Positions 28,402-37,227 of a DNA stretch of 64,000 bases are shown here, one piece after another. Made by a program: the position numbers and the translations under genes. Source of the stretch: Mesorhizobium sp. Pch-S (lineage in GTDB: Bacteria; Pseudomonadota; Alphaproteobacteria; Rhizobiales; Rhizobiaceae); assembly GCF_004136315.1 (NCBI RefSeq), contig NZ_CP029562.1, positions 6,347,501 to 6,411,500 on the forward strand, given 5' to 3'. Numbering within the stretch: the stretch's first letter is position 1; every line of letters starts with the position of its first letter. The notes under the pieces were generated by a model, which worked only from the letters and a program-made list of their open reading frames with translations, had not been told where the DNA came from and did not search any database.

Positions 28402-28780
28402 TTACCGACTCTTGGCTGCCCCTCTAACAACTTCAAGTGGCAAGACTTGTTCTGGCGAGTCAGGATTGCGCTTTGTCTGTTGAAAGGCAAGCCCCTCGAA
28501 GCCGCCACATCATGCGCTTCGGCTACGATCCAACGCCTGCGACATCACAACCGAGAGCAGCAGGCAATGGAGCAAACTTCAGCCGCAGCTGCGTTCCAAT
28601 TCTGAACGGAGCGCCGGGAACCATGGTTAACAAATTCCAACGAAAATCGTAACTATTTTATACTTATTGTATTTGAAATAGTTTTCAAATCGTTCTGCCT
28701 TTTATTCAATATCTACTTCGCCACTTTGCGTCAAATAAATCCGACCGTGGCATTGTCATCTCAAACGGGGAGACGACAAC
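28402..28780. other. divergent regulatory region with a 20-bp palindrome
   Basis: A 379-base gap between the GGDEF-EAL gene (minus) and the protease gene (plus). The part from 28625 to 28735 is distinctly AT-rich compared with its surroundings and probably contains promoters for one or both genes. It includes a palindrome described separately. No small gene was convincing in the remaining sequence. Confidence 0.5.
28671..28690. promoter_or_regulatory. palindromic operator candidate
   Basis: ATTTGAAA-TAGT-TTTCAAAT is a perfect inverted repeat with a 4-base spacer, in the AT-rich divergent region. This size and symmetry fits a dimeric transcription factor site. The factor is unknown. Confidence 0.45.
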
Positions 28781-29383
28781 ATGGACGGATTGGGACGCAA
28801 GCTGCTGGTCGCGGTGGCTTTGCTGGTCGGCGCGGTGGGGACCGCAAAGGCTGGCGGCGACTATATGCCGACCGGCGCTCGCACGACGCAGCCCGTCGGC
28901 CACTATGAGCTTTGCCAGCGGCTGCCGGACGAATGCAATCAGCGTACGGCAAAAGGCGCACCGATCGAGTTGTCGCGCAAGCTTTGGGCGACAATGATCT
29001 CGGTCAACAACGATGTGAACACCAAGGTGAAGCCAGTCACCGACCTCGAAGCCTATGGCATCGAGGAATACTGGGCTTATCCGGACAAGGGCTATGGCGA
29101 CTGCGAGGACTATGCACTGGAGAAGCGTCGCCAGCTGATGAGAGCCGGCGTCCCGGCCGGAGATCTGCTGATCACGGTGGCTCGTCAGCCGAACGGTGAT
29201 GGTCACGCCGTTCTCACCGTCCGCACCTCGATGGGCGATTTCGTGCTCGACAACCTGCAGCCGAAGGTCCTGCTGTGGAGCCAGACGCCCTACACCTACC
29301 TCAAGCGCCAGTCCGAGACGAACTCCGGTATCTGGGTAACGATCACTGATGGTCGTGCTGACGCGGTCGCCAGCGTCCGCTGA
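28781..29383 (+). CDS. transglutaminase-like cysteine protease (BTLCP/LapG family)
   Basis: A protein of 200 residues with a signal peptide (cleavage near AKA|GG) and a bacterial transglutaminase-like cysteine proteinase domain. The catalytic triad is visible: Cys108 in GDCEDYALEK, His142 in GHAVL, Asp157 in FVLDN. In Pseudomonas, the family member LapG cleaves a large surface adhesin in the periplasm and is held inactive by c-di-GMP-bound LapD. Here it is divergent from a GGDEF-EAL gene and near a PilZ gene, but no adhesin or LapD with a periplasmic domain is in view, so a Lap-type role is an inference. Confidence 0.88.
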   Translation: MDGLGRKLLVAVALLVGAVGTAKAGGDYMPTGARTTQPVGHYELCQRLPDECNQRTAKGAPIELSRKLWATMISVNNDVNTKVKPVTDLEAYGIEEYWAYPDKGYGDCEDYALEKRRQLMRAGVPAGDLLITVARQPNGDGHAVLTVRTSMGDFVLDNLQPKVLLWSQTPYTYLKRQSETNSGIWVTITDGRADAVASVR

Positions 29384-29479
29384 ATTCGTGTGCAGGCCGG
29401 AAACCCGGCCTGACTCGTCAAGGACATCACGGAAACCCGGTCGAGTCCCCACCCTCCCCGTCCCCGACGACCGGGTCAA

Positions 29480-29518
29480 GGAGCCGGCCCAGTCCCCGGG
29501 CCGGCTCCACCTTTTTTT
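29480..29518 (+). terminator. intrinsic terminator
   Basis: An 11-bp perfect stem, GGAGCCGGCCC and GGGCCGGCTCC around AGTCCCC, is followed by ACC and seven T residues. It lies about 100 bases after the protease stop codon. Confidence 0.85.
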
Positions 29519-29622
29519 GCGAGGCGGCGGCCCGATCGGCTCCGGCAGCTATCTCGAGACGGGCACTTCCAAGGCCGCGCCTGACTCACGATCCCTTCTG
29601 AAATCGGCTTGGACTTCAGGCG

Positions 29623-30150
29623 TCATGCAACGGTCAACCCAGCCTTGAAGCGCTTGCCATTGGCAACGTAGTGCGCAGCCGAGTTGCGTAGGCCGGCAAT
29701 CGCACCTTCGTCCAGGGTACGCACGACACGTGCCGGCGAACCGACGATCAGCGAGTTATCCGGAAAGACCTTGCCTTCAGTGACGAGCGCGCCCGCGCCG
29801 ACCAGGCAATTGTTGCCGATCCTGGCGCCATTCAGCACGATGGCACCCATGCCAATCAGGCTGTTGTCGCCGATGCTGCAGCCATGCAGCATGGCTCGGT
29901 GGCCGATGGTGCAGCCTGCGCCAATGGTCAGTGGAAAGCCGATATCGGTGTGCATGACGGTATGTTCCTGCACATTGGTGTCATCACCGATAAGGATCGG
30001 CTCGTTGTCACCGCGAATGACGACGCCGAACCAGATGCCGGCGTTGCGGCCCAACGTGATGTCGCCGATCAATGTCGCGTCAGGTGCGATCCAGTTGCTG
30101 TCCGCGTCGATGAGGCGCGGCGCTTTTCCATCCAGTGCATAAATCGGCAT
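29623..30150 (-). CDS. gamma carbonic anhydrase family protein
   Basis: A protein of 175 residues forming a left-handed beta-helix of hexapeptide repeats (for example [22 protein letters not shown], shown in units from residue 20 on). The metal-binding histidines of the gamma-CA family are in VQEHTVMH and GHRAMLHG. Relatives include CaiE/PaaY/YrdA-type proteins whose catalytic activity is often unproven. The ATG at 30150 is preceded by GAGGGAAAG. The frame extends further upstream, but that part is not homologous. Convergent with the protease gene. Confidence 0.9.
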   Translation of the reverse strand: MPIYALDGKAPRLIDADSNWIAPDATLIGDITLGRNAGIWFGVVIRGDNEPILIGDDTNVQEHTVMHTDIGFPLTIGAGCTIGHRAMLHGCSIGDNSLIGMGAIVLNGARIGNNCLVGAGALVTEGKVFPDNSLIVGSPARVVRTLDEGAIAGLRNSAAHYVANGKRFKAGLTVA

Positions 30151-30333
30151 CTTTCCCTCAGGGCGAAGAAAACTCAGGTCACGCAAACAGTAGAGGACCG
30201 CCGGCAAGCGTGACAAGCGCGGCCGGGCCTTTACTGTCCGTTTACCATAGTTCCTCACAGTCGGTCTGATCGTCAGCCTGTCGGAATCGCATGCGTGCGA
30301 CGCAAGGAACAGGTCACAACCTTCGGGATCGAG

Positions 30334-31074
30334 ATGAGCAAATCCGCAACGGAAACGCCCGAATTCACGGTTGTCGACTCCGGTGTGATGGTGAAGGTGT
30401 TTTACGCTCTCGCCGTCGTCGCATTGCTCTCGGCTGGCATCAGTGCGGCCGGAAAGTGGCTTGGTCATTCCATCGCCATGGGCGGCTATTCCGACGATAC
30501 GAAAGTGCGCGGGATCATCATCGGCAACAATGTGCTGGCCGTGCCTGCCAATTTCATCCGTTTCGACAAGGCGCGCCGCGATGGCAGCACCGACCGGCTC
30601 GACGTTTATCTGCGCTATCCCAAGATGGACGGTTACTCCGCCGCGGCAAGAGACGATTTCAACAATGCGTCCGGCAGGCGCACCATCCTGTTTTTGACGT
30701 TTGAAGAACAGGCGATGTCACGTGACATGAGCGGTCGCTACGCACCGATCTACTCTTCGCTGATCGCACGGCCCGGCGTGCCCGGCCCGGCCGGCACCAT
30801 GATTTACGATTTCAGCGAAAAGTCCGGCTATCTCAATGAGAAACTGGTCGTGGCTGAGCGCCCCGGACAAGAGCCGTTCGTCGCCCGTTGTCTTGCCGGG
30901 CCGAGTGCCGATCAATCACTCGCCCCCTGCGAGCGCGATGTGCTCGTTGGCGATAGGCTGAGCCTCACTTACCGCTTTCCGAAGGAGTTCCTGGCCCAGT
31001 GGCCAGCGCTGGACGCCGCGGTCCTGGCCTTTGCATCGCGCACCCTGAAGACCGGTACTGCGCTGAAGAAGTGA
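30334..31074 (+). CDS. membrane-anchored protein of unknown function
   Basis: A protein of 246 residues from ATG 30334 that I do not recognise. It has one transmembrane helix near the N-terminus (about residues 20-42, [15 protein letters not shown]) and a 200-residue part predicted to be periplasmic. That part contains [27 protein letters not shown] and a pair of cysteines about 15 residues apart (ARCLAGP, PCERDV) that could form a disulfide. The arrangement suggests an envelope protein. An ATG further upstream (30295) adds 13 residues; GGGATCGAG lies before 30334. Confidence 0.75.
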   Translation: MSKSATETPEFTVVDSGVMVKVFYALAVVALLSAGISAAGKWLGHSIAMGGYSDDTKVRGIIIGNNVLAVPANFIRFDKARRDGSTDRLDVYLRYPKMDGYSAAARDDFNNASGRRTILFLTFEEQAMSRDMSGRYAPIYSSLIARPGVPGPAGTMIYDFSEKSGYLNEKLVVAERPGQEPFVARCLAGPSADQSLAPCERDVLVGDRLSLTYRFPKEFLAQWPALDAAVLAFASRTLKTGTALKK

Positions 31075-31154
31075 CAGGCGCCGCCATTCAAGGACGTCGG
31101 AACATCCCTTTGCGCGTCTGAATGACCGCGCTGCAGGACGGCGCCTGCGTTGTG

Positions 31155-31358
31155 TCAGCCGAGATCGATGTCGAGGATCGCCATCGAGAAATTGTAGTCG
31201 CCCTCTTCCTCATCCTTGTAGACGAGACCCAGGAACTCGTCGCCGATGTAGAGTTCGGCCGAATCCTCCTTGCGGGGGCGCGCCTTCACTTCGAGCTTCG
31301 GATTCTGGAAGACACGCTTGAAATAGGCGTCCAGCTTTCTGATTTCGTCGGGTTTCAA
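31155..31358 (-). CDS. DUF3126 family protein
   Basis: A protein of 67 residues, MKPDEIRKLDAYFKRVFQ at the start and ELYIGDEFLGLVYKDEEEGD in the middle, matching the small DUF3126 family, which is almost confined to alphaproteobacteria. Function unknown. It precedes no gene on its strand within 150 bases; cysE lies upstream on the same strand, 177 bases away, so co-transcription with cysE is possible. Confidence 0.85.
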   Translation of the reverse strand: MKPDEIRKLDAYFKRVFQNPKLEVKARPRKEDSAELYIGDEFLGLVYKDEEEGDYNFSMAILDIDLG

Positions 31359-31535
31359 CGGCTTTCTCCGCTAGGAAATGGCTGCCCGGCACCATCCGGC
31401 GCTCACGGCGTCCCGCGCTTCTGGCACGGTAAGGATGGCGATGTAAAGGCAGTGACGCCTATTGGTGACTGGCTCCGCCGCACAATGAAGCGGCTCGGCA
31501 ATATGTCGCGAAATTCGAAAGAACCATCACCTGGC

Positions 31536-32384
31536 TCAGATGTCGAAGGAGACGACATGCTCCATCGTCTGCGACGGCAGCAGCTGGTCCATCTGGCGAG
31601 ACGGCTGGTCGCAGCCGGTTTCACCAACGACGCGTGCCGGCACGCCCGCAACCGTCTTGTTGTGCGGCACCGCCGAGAGCACGACGGAACCGGCCGCCAC
31701 CTTGGAGCAATGGCCGATCTCGATGTTGCCGAGGATCTTGGCGCCGGCGCCAATCAGCACGCCATGACGAATCTTCGGGTGACGGTCGCCGCCGGCCTTG
31801 CCGGTGCCGCCAAGGGTGACGCCATGCAGGATCGAGACATCGTCCTCGATGACCGCCGTTTCACCGACGACAAAGCCGGTGGCATGGTCGAGGAAGATGC
31901 CCTTGCCGATCCGGGCGGCCGGGTTGATGTCGGTCTGAAACACGGAAGACGATCTGCTCTGCAGATAGAGAGCGAAATCCCGACGGCCATGGTTCCAAAG
32001 CCAGTGCGCCAGGCGGTGCGTCTGGATCGCATGGAAGCCCTTGAAGTAGAGGACCGGCATCAGATAGCGATCGCAGGCCGGATCGCGGTCGAAATAGGCC
32101 TGGATGTCGGTGCGTACCACATCGGACCAGTCGGACTGGTCGTCCAGCATCGCCTTGAAGGTCTGGCGGATCAGGTCAGCACCAACATCCTGATGGGCGA
32201 GCCGTTCGGCGAGACGATGGATCACCGCCTCTTCCAGCGTCTCCTGGTTCAGGATGGTGGCATAGAGGAACGCCGCCAGCAGCGGATCGCGATTGACCGC
32301 CTCGGTCGCCTCGTCGCGAATGGACCGCCAGATCGGGTCCACCGGCTGCAAAAGGCTGGAGCGGGCGATGCTGATGCTGTTCAT
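31536..32384 (-). CDS. cysE: serine O-acetyltransferase
   Basis: An enzyme of 282 residues that acetylates serine with acetyl-CoA to give O-acetylserine, the first step of cysteine synthesis. The N-terminal helical SAT domain (WRSIRDEATEAVNRDP) is followed by a left-handed beta-helix with the catalytic motif FLDHATGFVVGETAVI (His-Asp) and the GGTGKAGGDRHPKI acetyl-CoA loop. The C-terminal extension ends in Ile, which in the family can dock into cysteine synthase. It is divergent from the crotonase gene with a 124-base gap. Confidence 0.96.
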   Translation of the reverse strand: MNSISIARSSLLQPVDPIWRSIRDEATEAVNRDPLLAAFLYATILNQETLEEAVIHRLAERLAHQDVGADLIRQTFKAMLDDQSDWSDVVRTDIQAYFDRDPACDRYLMPVLYFKGFHAIQTHRLAHWLWNHGRRDFALYLQSRSSSVFQTDINPAARIGKGIFLDHATGFVVGETAVIEDDVSILHGVTLGGTGKAGGDRHPKIRHGVLIGAGAKILGNIEIGHCSKVAAGSVVLSAVPHNKTVAGVPARVVGETGCDQPSRQMDQLLPSQTMEHVVSFDI

Positions 32385-32508
32385 GGACAGTCTCCGCTGG
32401 CGGCTTGTCTTATCCGGCCGGTCCTATAAGCCATATCATAGCACGGGTGAACTCAATTTTCCTTAGTGCTTGTTCAAATGGTTTTGGCTGGCTGGAATTC
32501 AACCGGGC

Positions 32509-33288
32509 ATGGAAAACGAACCCTTGATCGTCAAGGTCACCGATAATGTGGCCTCGATCCTCATCAATCGGCCGCAGAAAAAGAACGCCATCACCTTCGC
32601 CATGTGGCAGGCTCTCTCCTCCAGATTTGAGGCCCTGTCGACAGACCCGTCTGTGCGCGCCATCACATTGAGCGGCACAGGGTCCGATTTTTCAGCCGGC
32701 GCCGATATCGCCGAGTTCGATACACTGCGCGGCGGTGACAATGCGCGCCACTATGAGGCCGCCAATTCCGCGGCCTTCGCATCCATCCGCAATGCCCGGG
32801 TACCGGTAATCGCCGCGCTGCAAGGCATATGCTTTGGCGGTGGCTTCGGTCTTGCCGCCGCGGCGGACCTGAGGCTCGCAACACCCGACGCGCTGTTTGC
32901 CGTGCCTGCGGCCAAACTCGGCCTTGCCTACCCGCAGGACGCCATGCGCGATATCGTCGGCGCAGCAGGACCGCAAATGGCACGCTATCTCACCTTCACC
33001 GGCAATCGCATCGATGCCGAAACCGCGCTCAAGGCCGGTTTCCTGCTCGACATCGTTGCGACTGGGGAATTGGAGCGGCGCGTCGCCGAGATCGCGGCCA
33101 CCATCGCTGCCAATGCCCCGCTTTCGGTGCGTGCCTCGAAACTGGCAATCCATGCAGAATTGAGCGGCAATGCGACCGACATCGAGCTTGCTCGAGCGGC
33201 TGGCGATAGGACCTTCACCAGTGCCGACTATGCCGAAGGCCGGGCTGCCTTCCAAACCCGCCGCAAAGCGGAGTTCATCGGCCTATGA
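32509..33288 (+). CDS. enoyl-CoA hydratase/isomerase (crotonase) family
   Basis: A crotonase-fold protein of 259 residues. The CoA-binding oxyanion-hole motifs are present (SGTGSDFSAGADIAEF and GICFGGGFGLAAAADLRLA). However, the two catalytic glutamates of true enoyl-CoA hydratases are not: the first position reads GGGFG and the second PAAKLG. It is therefore probably another reaction of the superfamily (isomerase, hydrolase or lyase), not a classical hydratase. ATG 32509 is chosen; a TTG at 32470 would add 13 unrelated residues. The next gene overlaps its stop by four bases. Confidence 0.9.
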   Translation: MENEPLIVKVTDNVASILINRPQKKNAITFAMWQALSSRFEALSTDPSVRAITLSGTGSDFSAGADIAEFDTLRGGDNARHYEAANSAAFASIRNARVPVIAALQGICFGGGFGLAAAADLRLATPDALFAVPAAKLGLAYPQDAMRDIVGAAGPQMARYLTFTGNRIDAETALKAGFLLDIVATGELERRVAEIAATIAANAPLSVRASKLAIHAELSGNATDIELARAAGDRTFTSADYAEGRAAFQTRRKAEFIGL

Positions 33289-33893
33289 GTACATCCCTGA
33301 TTGCGCAGGAATTGAAGGCGGAACTGTCTGCACTCTATGCTGCTGAAGATCGCCATTATCACGGCATGGCCCACATCAAGGCGTTGCTGGGCCTGCTCGA
33401 AGAATACCGATCCTCCTTCTCCGACCCTGAGGCGATCGAGGCGGTGATCTGGTTCCACGATGCGATTTATGACAGCCGCGCCAAGGACAACGAGGCGCGC
33501 AGCGCTGACCTCGCGCGCGACAAACTGGCTGGGATCACCGGTGCGGAACGGCTCGACCGCATTGCCCTGACGATCGAGGCCACTGCAACGCACACGGTTC
33601 CGCGGATCGAACCGGAAACAGCAAGGCGCGACGCTGCGCTTCTGCTCGACATGGACCTGTCGATCCTGGGCACGGCACCCGAAACGTTCGATGCCTATGA
33701 AGCAGCGGTGCGGCGCGAATATGCCTGGGTCGAAGAACCACTGTGGGTCGCCGGACGCGGCAACGTGTTGAAAACCTTTCTCGAGCGCGAGCACATTTTC
33801 CACACCGAGATCTTCCGCAGCCGCTTCGAAAGGCAGGCGCGGGAAAATCTCCGACGTTCGATCGACGCACTCGAGGCGCAATCAGGCAATTAG
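33285..33893 (+). CDS. HD-domain metal-dependent phosphohydrolase-like protein
   Basis: A protein of 202 residues of the predicted metal-dependent HD superfamily (COG4339 type). Metal-binding residues appear in HYHGMAHIKAL and in the HD pair of WFHDAIYD, with a later Asp in LLDMDLSILG. The substrate is unknown. It starts inside the crotonase stop (ATGA overlap), so it is co-translated with it. Its stop codon overlaps that of the convergent GNAT gene by four bases. Confidence 0.88.
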   Translation: MSTSLIAQELKAELSALYAAEDRHYHGMAHIKALLGLLEEYRSSFSDPEAIEAVIWFHDAIYDSRAKDNEARSADLARDKLAGITGAERLDRIALTIEATATHTVPRIEPETARRDAALLLDMDLSILGTAPETFDAYEAAVRREYAWVEEPLWVAGRGNVLKTFLEREHIFHTEIFRSRFERQARENLRRSIDALEAQSGN

Positions 33894-34390
33894 TCGGGAA
33901 AACTCTCCATCCGCCGTTCGCGAATGGCAAAACCGGCGCGCAGATAGACGGACAGCGCCTTTGGGTGATCGTTGGTATCGGTGTGCAACCACACACGCTG
34001 CGGCTTTTGCGACCAGATTGCGCGTAACGAGCTGTCCAGCAGATAGGGCCCCAATCCCCTGCCCTGAAAGGCGGCGGCCAAGCCGAAATGGGCGAGTTCG
34101 ACGACCGGCTCGCCGACACCGTTGAATTCACAGAAGCCTGCGGCAACACCATCCACCCGCAGGACATTCAGCCATGTGGACGGGCTGGCCAGCAGGATCG
34201 CCAGTTGTTCCCCCGGCATGCGCAACCGCTGATCCCAATCCAGTGATGCACCGACCGCGCGATACAGGTCCAGGTAGTCGGCGGGTGAAAGGTTTTCGCG
34301 TTCCAGGCGAGCCAACCTGCCCGGACTGGCCAACGCCGTGCCTGATGGCGATGCCGTCATATCCAGATAGGTAACAAGAAGCTCGACCAT
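33890..34390 (-). CDS. GNAT family N-acetyltransferase
   Basis: A protein of 166 residues from ATG 34390 (MVELLVTYLDM). Motif A is FQGRGLGPYLLDSSL, motif B is VWLHTDTNDHPKALSVYLRAGF. The Trp-Leu-His-Thr-rich motif resembles the subgroup with HTCxLDHPxAL-type sequences. Substrate unknown. The open frame continues to 34501, but the extra part overlaps the upstream hydrolase and lacks homology. It begins eight bases after the hydrolase ends, so the two are one operon. Confidence 0.88.
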   Translation of the reverse strand: MVELLVTYLDMTASPSGTALASPGRLARLERENLSPADYLDLYRAVGASLDWDQRLRMPGEQLAILLASPSTWLNVLRVDGVAAGFCEFNGVGEPVVELAHFGLAAAFQGRGLGPYLLDSSLRAIWSQKPQRVWLHTDTNDHPKALSVYLRAGFAIRERRMESFPD

Positions 34391-34397
34391 TGCGAGT

Positions 34398-35165
34398 TCA
34401 GAGCGGATGTTGCGTGTAGAACTCCAGAACCCGCTTCTTGAAGGTGCGGTCTCCCACTGACAGCATGTGATCGCGTCCTTCGATGTGGAAAGCAACGGCA
34501 TTGGGCATCAATGCCGCCAGATCGTCGGCCGAACCCGCAATGTCATCGGTCGTGCCGACGGCCACCAGTGTCGGTTGCGCAATGCGCGAAACCTCGTCTT
34601 CGGAAAGCAGTTCACGCGAGGTCACGATGCAGGCGGCAAGCGCCTGGCGGTCGCTCCTGGTCTGGTCGGCAAAGCCGCGGAACATCTTGCCGCGAGCATG
34701 CGTGATCGCAGAGGCATCGGGCGCTATCAACGCTTCTGCGATGGGATCCCAGTCGCCAACGCCGTCGACCATACCGATGCCCAGGCCACCCAGTACCAGC
34801 GTAGCGACCTTGTCGGGATCGGAGAGCGCCAGGAAGGCGGAAACACGCGCCCCCATGGAATACCCCATCACATGCGCCCGTTCGATGCCGAGATGGTCGA
34901 GCAATGCGGCGGCATCGGAGGCCATCTTGTCCGGCGTATAGTCGGCGCCCTCATAACTCTTGGTGGAAGCACCATGACCGCGATGATCGAAAGCGATGGC
35001 GCGGTAGCCTGCCTCGTTCAGCGTCTTGAACCAGCCTGGCGCGACCCAGTTCACGTAGTGGCTGGAGGCAAAACCGTGGATCATCAGCACGGGATCGCCG
35101 CTGCCCGTAGCCGGCTGGCGGTCGAGAAAAGCGAGATCGAAGCCGTCATGGCTGAAAAACTGCAT
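34398..35165 (-). CDS. alpha/beta hydrolase
   Basis: A protein of 255 residues, cytoplasmic (no signal). Canonical fold elements: HGFASSH oxyanion loop, FDHRGHGAS, nucleophile elbow GYSMGA, acid Asp in GTTDDIAG, and catalytic His in GRDHML. Substrate unknown; family members include esterases and haloperoxidase-like enzymes. It is in a minus-strand run of three genes: the DUF192 gene upstream (gap 15 bases) and the GNAT gene downstream. Confidence 0.92.
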   Translation of the reverse strand: MQFFSHDGFDLAFLDRQPATGSGDPVLMIHGFASSHYVNWVAPGWFKTLNEAGYRAIAFDHRGHGASTKSYEGADYTPDKMASDAAALLDHLGIERAHVMGYSMGARVSAFLALSDPDKVATLVLGGLGIGMVDGVGDWDPIAEALIAPDASAITHARGKMFRGFADQTRSDRQALAACIVTSRELLSEDEVSRIAQPTLVAVGTTDDIAGSADDLAALMPNAVAFHIEGRDHMLSVGDRTFKKRVLEFYTQHPL

Positions 35166-35180
35166 TGCGTGAAACTACCT

Positions 35181-35690
35181 TCAGTTGACGCCCGAGACTG
35201 CGTTGACGGCCGGATGTTTCACCAGATCGCCTTCCTTGATGTTTTCGCGCGCGGCGGTTCCGGCTTTCAATTCCAACACGAAACGCACCGGCTCATTGGG
35301 CGCGATGACGGCTTCCGACTGCGGCTCGCCCTGCCGGATCGCCTTGATGCGGCCGTCCTGCCCGATGAAGAGCAGATCGAGCGGCATCGGCGTGTTCTTC
35401 ATCCAGAAGCCGACACCCTGAGTCTGGGGAAACACGAACAGCATGCCGCGATCATCGGGCATGGTCTGGCGGAACATCAGCCCCGCTTCACGCTCGCCAT
35501 CGTCGTCGGCGATCTCGATCTGGAAAGGCCGGTCGCCCTTGGCTGTGACGGTCACCAGCGGCGCCGGGTCGACGGGCAACAGCATCGCCTGTCCTTCCGC
35601 CGCAATCGTCTGGCCGACGGTAAGCGACGTGATGACAACGACCGCCGCAGCCGAAAGACGCCAACTTTGCCCTGCCCAAAATCGAACCAT
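35181..35690 (-). CDS. DUF192 family protein, exported
   Basis: A protein of 169 residues from ATG 35690. After a signal peptide (hydrophobic region about residues 10-30, cleavage near IAA|EG) comes a DUF192 domain with its typical segments: IEIADDDGEREAGLMFR, GMLFVFPQTQGVGFWMKNT and LDLLFIGQDGRI. The family is exported and of unknown function. A GTG at 35717 could extend it by nine residues, but GGAATCTACG before 35690 supports the shorter form. Confidence 0.9.
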   Translation of the reverse strand: MVRFWAGQSWRLSAAAVVVITSLTVGQTIAAEGQAMLLPVDPAPLVTVTAKGDRPFQIEIADDDGEREAGLMFRQTMPDDRGMLFVFPQTQGVGFWMKNTPMPLDLLFIGQDGRIKAIRQGEPQSEAVIAPNEPVRFVLELKAGTAARENIKEGDLVKHPAVNAVSGVN

Positions 35691-35856
35691 CGTAGATTCC
35701 GCCTCGCTCACAGTCACGGCCGCACCCTAGACGCCCCGCGTGCAGGCGCAAGCGCCTTGCAACGTTGCATCCTGTTAAACCTGACAATGAGTCAACAAGA
35801 TCGATGACAACGGCCGCATCAAACAGCCTTGCAGGACGCATCTGACGCCCCCCAAT

Positions 35857-35910
35857 ATGACCGGCGCGTCGCTGGTGATCGACGGGGGCAAGACAGCGCA
35901 TGCCGGATAA
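35857..35910 (+). pseudogene. remnant of a short-chain dehydrogenase C-terminus
   Basis: The plus strand encodes MTGASLVIDGGKTAHAG followed by TAA. That is the invariant C-terminal strand and cofactor-side motif of SDR oxidoreductases (TGxxLxVDGG). Upstream in-frame sequence does not continue the SDR fold, and no full gene exists nearby, so this is a truncated relic. The region upstream (35720-35856) is otherwise non-coding. Confidence 0.65.
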
Positions 35911-35911
35911 C

Positions 35912-35936
35912 AAAAAAGGCCGCGTAAACGCGGCCT
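35912..35936 (-). terminator. intrinsic terminator of the cold-shock gene
   Basis: On the minus strand, GGCCGCG-TTTA-CGCGGCC is followed by TTTTTT. It lies 22 bases after the stop of the tandem cold-shock-domain gene. Confidence 0.85.
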
Positions 35937-35958
35937 CGACCATGTAAGAACCCGACGC

Positions 35959-36555
35959 TCAGTGAGCGACCGGCAGCGTTCCCATATCCGGGTGGATTTC
36001 CGCTGCCATCAGCCCCTTGTCGCCACGGCCATAGCGCACCAGGACGACCTGGCCGGGCCTGAGTTCCGTCACGCCATAGCGACGCAGCGTTTCCATATGC
36101 ACGAAGATGTCCTCGGTACCCTCGCCCCGGCTCAGGAAACCGAAACCCTTGGTGCGGTTGAACCACTTGACGAGCGCGCGTTCCAGTCCGCTTTCCGGCG
36201 TCACCGTGACGTGCGTGCGCTGCTCCTGCAGTTCGGCAGGATGGACCGCCGTGGAGGTGTCCATCGAGAGAACGCGAAACGCCTGCAGGCCGCGATCGCC
36301 TTGCTTGACAAGGCAGACAACCCGAGCACCTTCGAGCGCAGTCTGGAAACCATCACGCCGCAGACATGTCACGTGGAGCAGAATATCGCCGGAGGCACCT
36401 TCGTCCGGGAGAATAAAGCCGTATCCCTTGGCAACGTCGAACCATTTGATCGCGCCGGAAACTTCCAGCAGATCCGCGGATTCGCCGATCTCGTCATGTC
36501 CAGCGGTATCGCCAAGAAGCGCATCCCGACCGGTCAGAGAGGCTTTTTCCCCCAT
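35959..36555 (-). CDS. tandem cold-shock-domain protein
   Basis: A protein of 198 residues with two cold-shock domains (about 32-97 and 130-195). RNP1 motifs are [15 protein letters not shown] in the first and [15 protein letters not shown] in the second, and RNP2 is represented by DILLHV and DIFVHM. Such two-domain CspA-family proteins are common in alphaproteobacteria and bind RNA or single-stranded DNA as chaperones. The ATG at 36555 has AGGGGG upstream; the further-upstream ATG at 36633 is less likely. Confidence 0.92.
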   Translation of the reverse strand: MGEKASLTGRDALLGDTAGHDEIGESADLLEVSGAIKWFDVAKGYGFILPDEGASGDILLHVTCLRRDGFQTALEGARVVCLVKQGDRGLQAFRVLSMDTSTAVHPAELQEQRTHVTVTPESGLERALVKWFNRTKGFGFLSRGEGTEDIFVHMETLRRYGVTELRPGQVVLVRYGRGDKGLMAAEIHPDMGTLPVAH

Positions 36556-36786
36556 CAGAATGCCCCCTTTCTCCGAAACTGCAGCTACTGATTCTTTACG
36601 TGAGATTAACACTTCGGCTTCCGGGGTGTGCAAGACCTGACGTGCCTTTTTTCACCGGCTCATTCAGAGTTATATTCAACCAGGCTCATAAAGACTGTTT
36701 GCTGGCTGCCGTAACGTTGCTTTTCGGCGTTGCGGCATCCTGCGACCACCCCTATGGTGCGCGCGATCCCAAGCTTGGAGACGAAT

Positions 36787-37227
36787 ATGCGCTATCTGCA
36801 CACGATGGTCCGTGTGACCAATGTCGACGAATCCCTGGATTTTTACTGCAACAAGCTGGGCCTCAAGGAAGTCCGCCGCATCGAAAACGAACAGGGCCGC
36901 TTCACGCTGATCTTCCTGGCCGCCTCCGAGGACGAGAAAAGCGGCGTCGAAGCGCGCGCGCCGCTCGTCGAGTTGACCTACAACTGGGATCCCGAAGATT
37001 ACAAAGGCGGACGTAATTTCGGCCACCTCGCCTACGAAGTCGATGACATCTACGCGACATGCCAGCGCCTGCAGGACCAGGGCGTGACGATCAACCGTCC
37101 GCCGCGCGACGGCTACATGGCCTTCATCAAGTCGCCGGACGGCATATCGATCGAGCTCCTGCAGAAGGGTGCCGCCAAGGAAAAGGCCGAACCCTGGGCC
37201 TCGATGGCCAATACCGGAAGCTGGTAA
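36787..37227 (+). CDS. gloA: lactoylglutathione lyase (glyoxalase I)
   Basis: An enzyme of 146 residues that converts the methylglyoxal-glutathione hemithioacetal to lactoylglutathione, a cytoplasmic detoxification step. It has the VOC fold with metal ligands in the expected positions: MRYLHTMVRV (His), VELTYNW (Glu), NFGHLAYEVDD (His), GISIELLQ (Glu). Length matches the short bacterial Ni-type enzyme. The ATG at 36787 is preceded by TTGGAGACGAAT, a reasonable ribosome-binding site. Confidence 0.95.
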   Translation: MRYLHTMVRVTNVDESLDFYCNKLGLKEVRRIENEQGRFTLIFLAASEDEKSGVEARAPLVELTYNWDPEDYKGGRNFGHLAYEVDDIYATCQRLQDQGVTINRPPRDGYMAFIKSPDGISIELLQKGAAKEKAEPWASMANTGSW

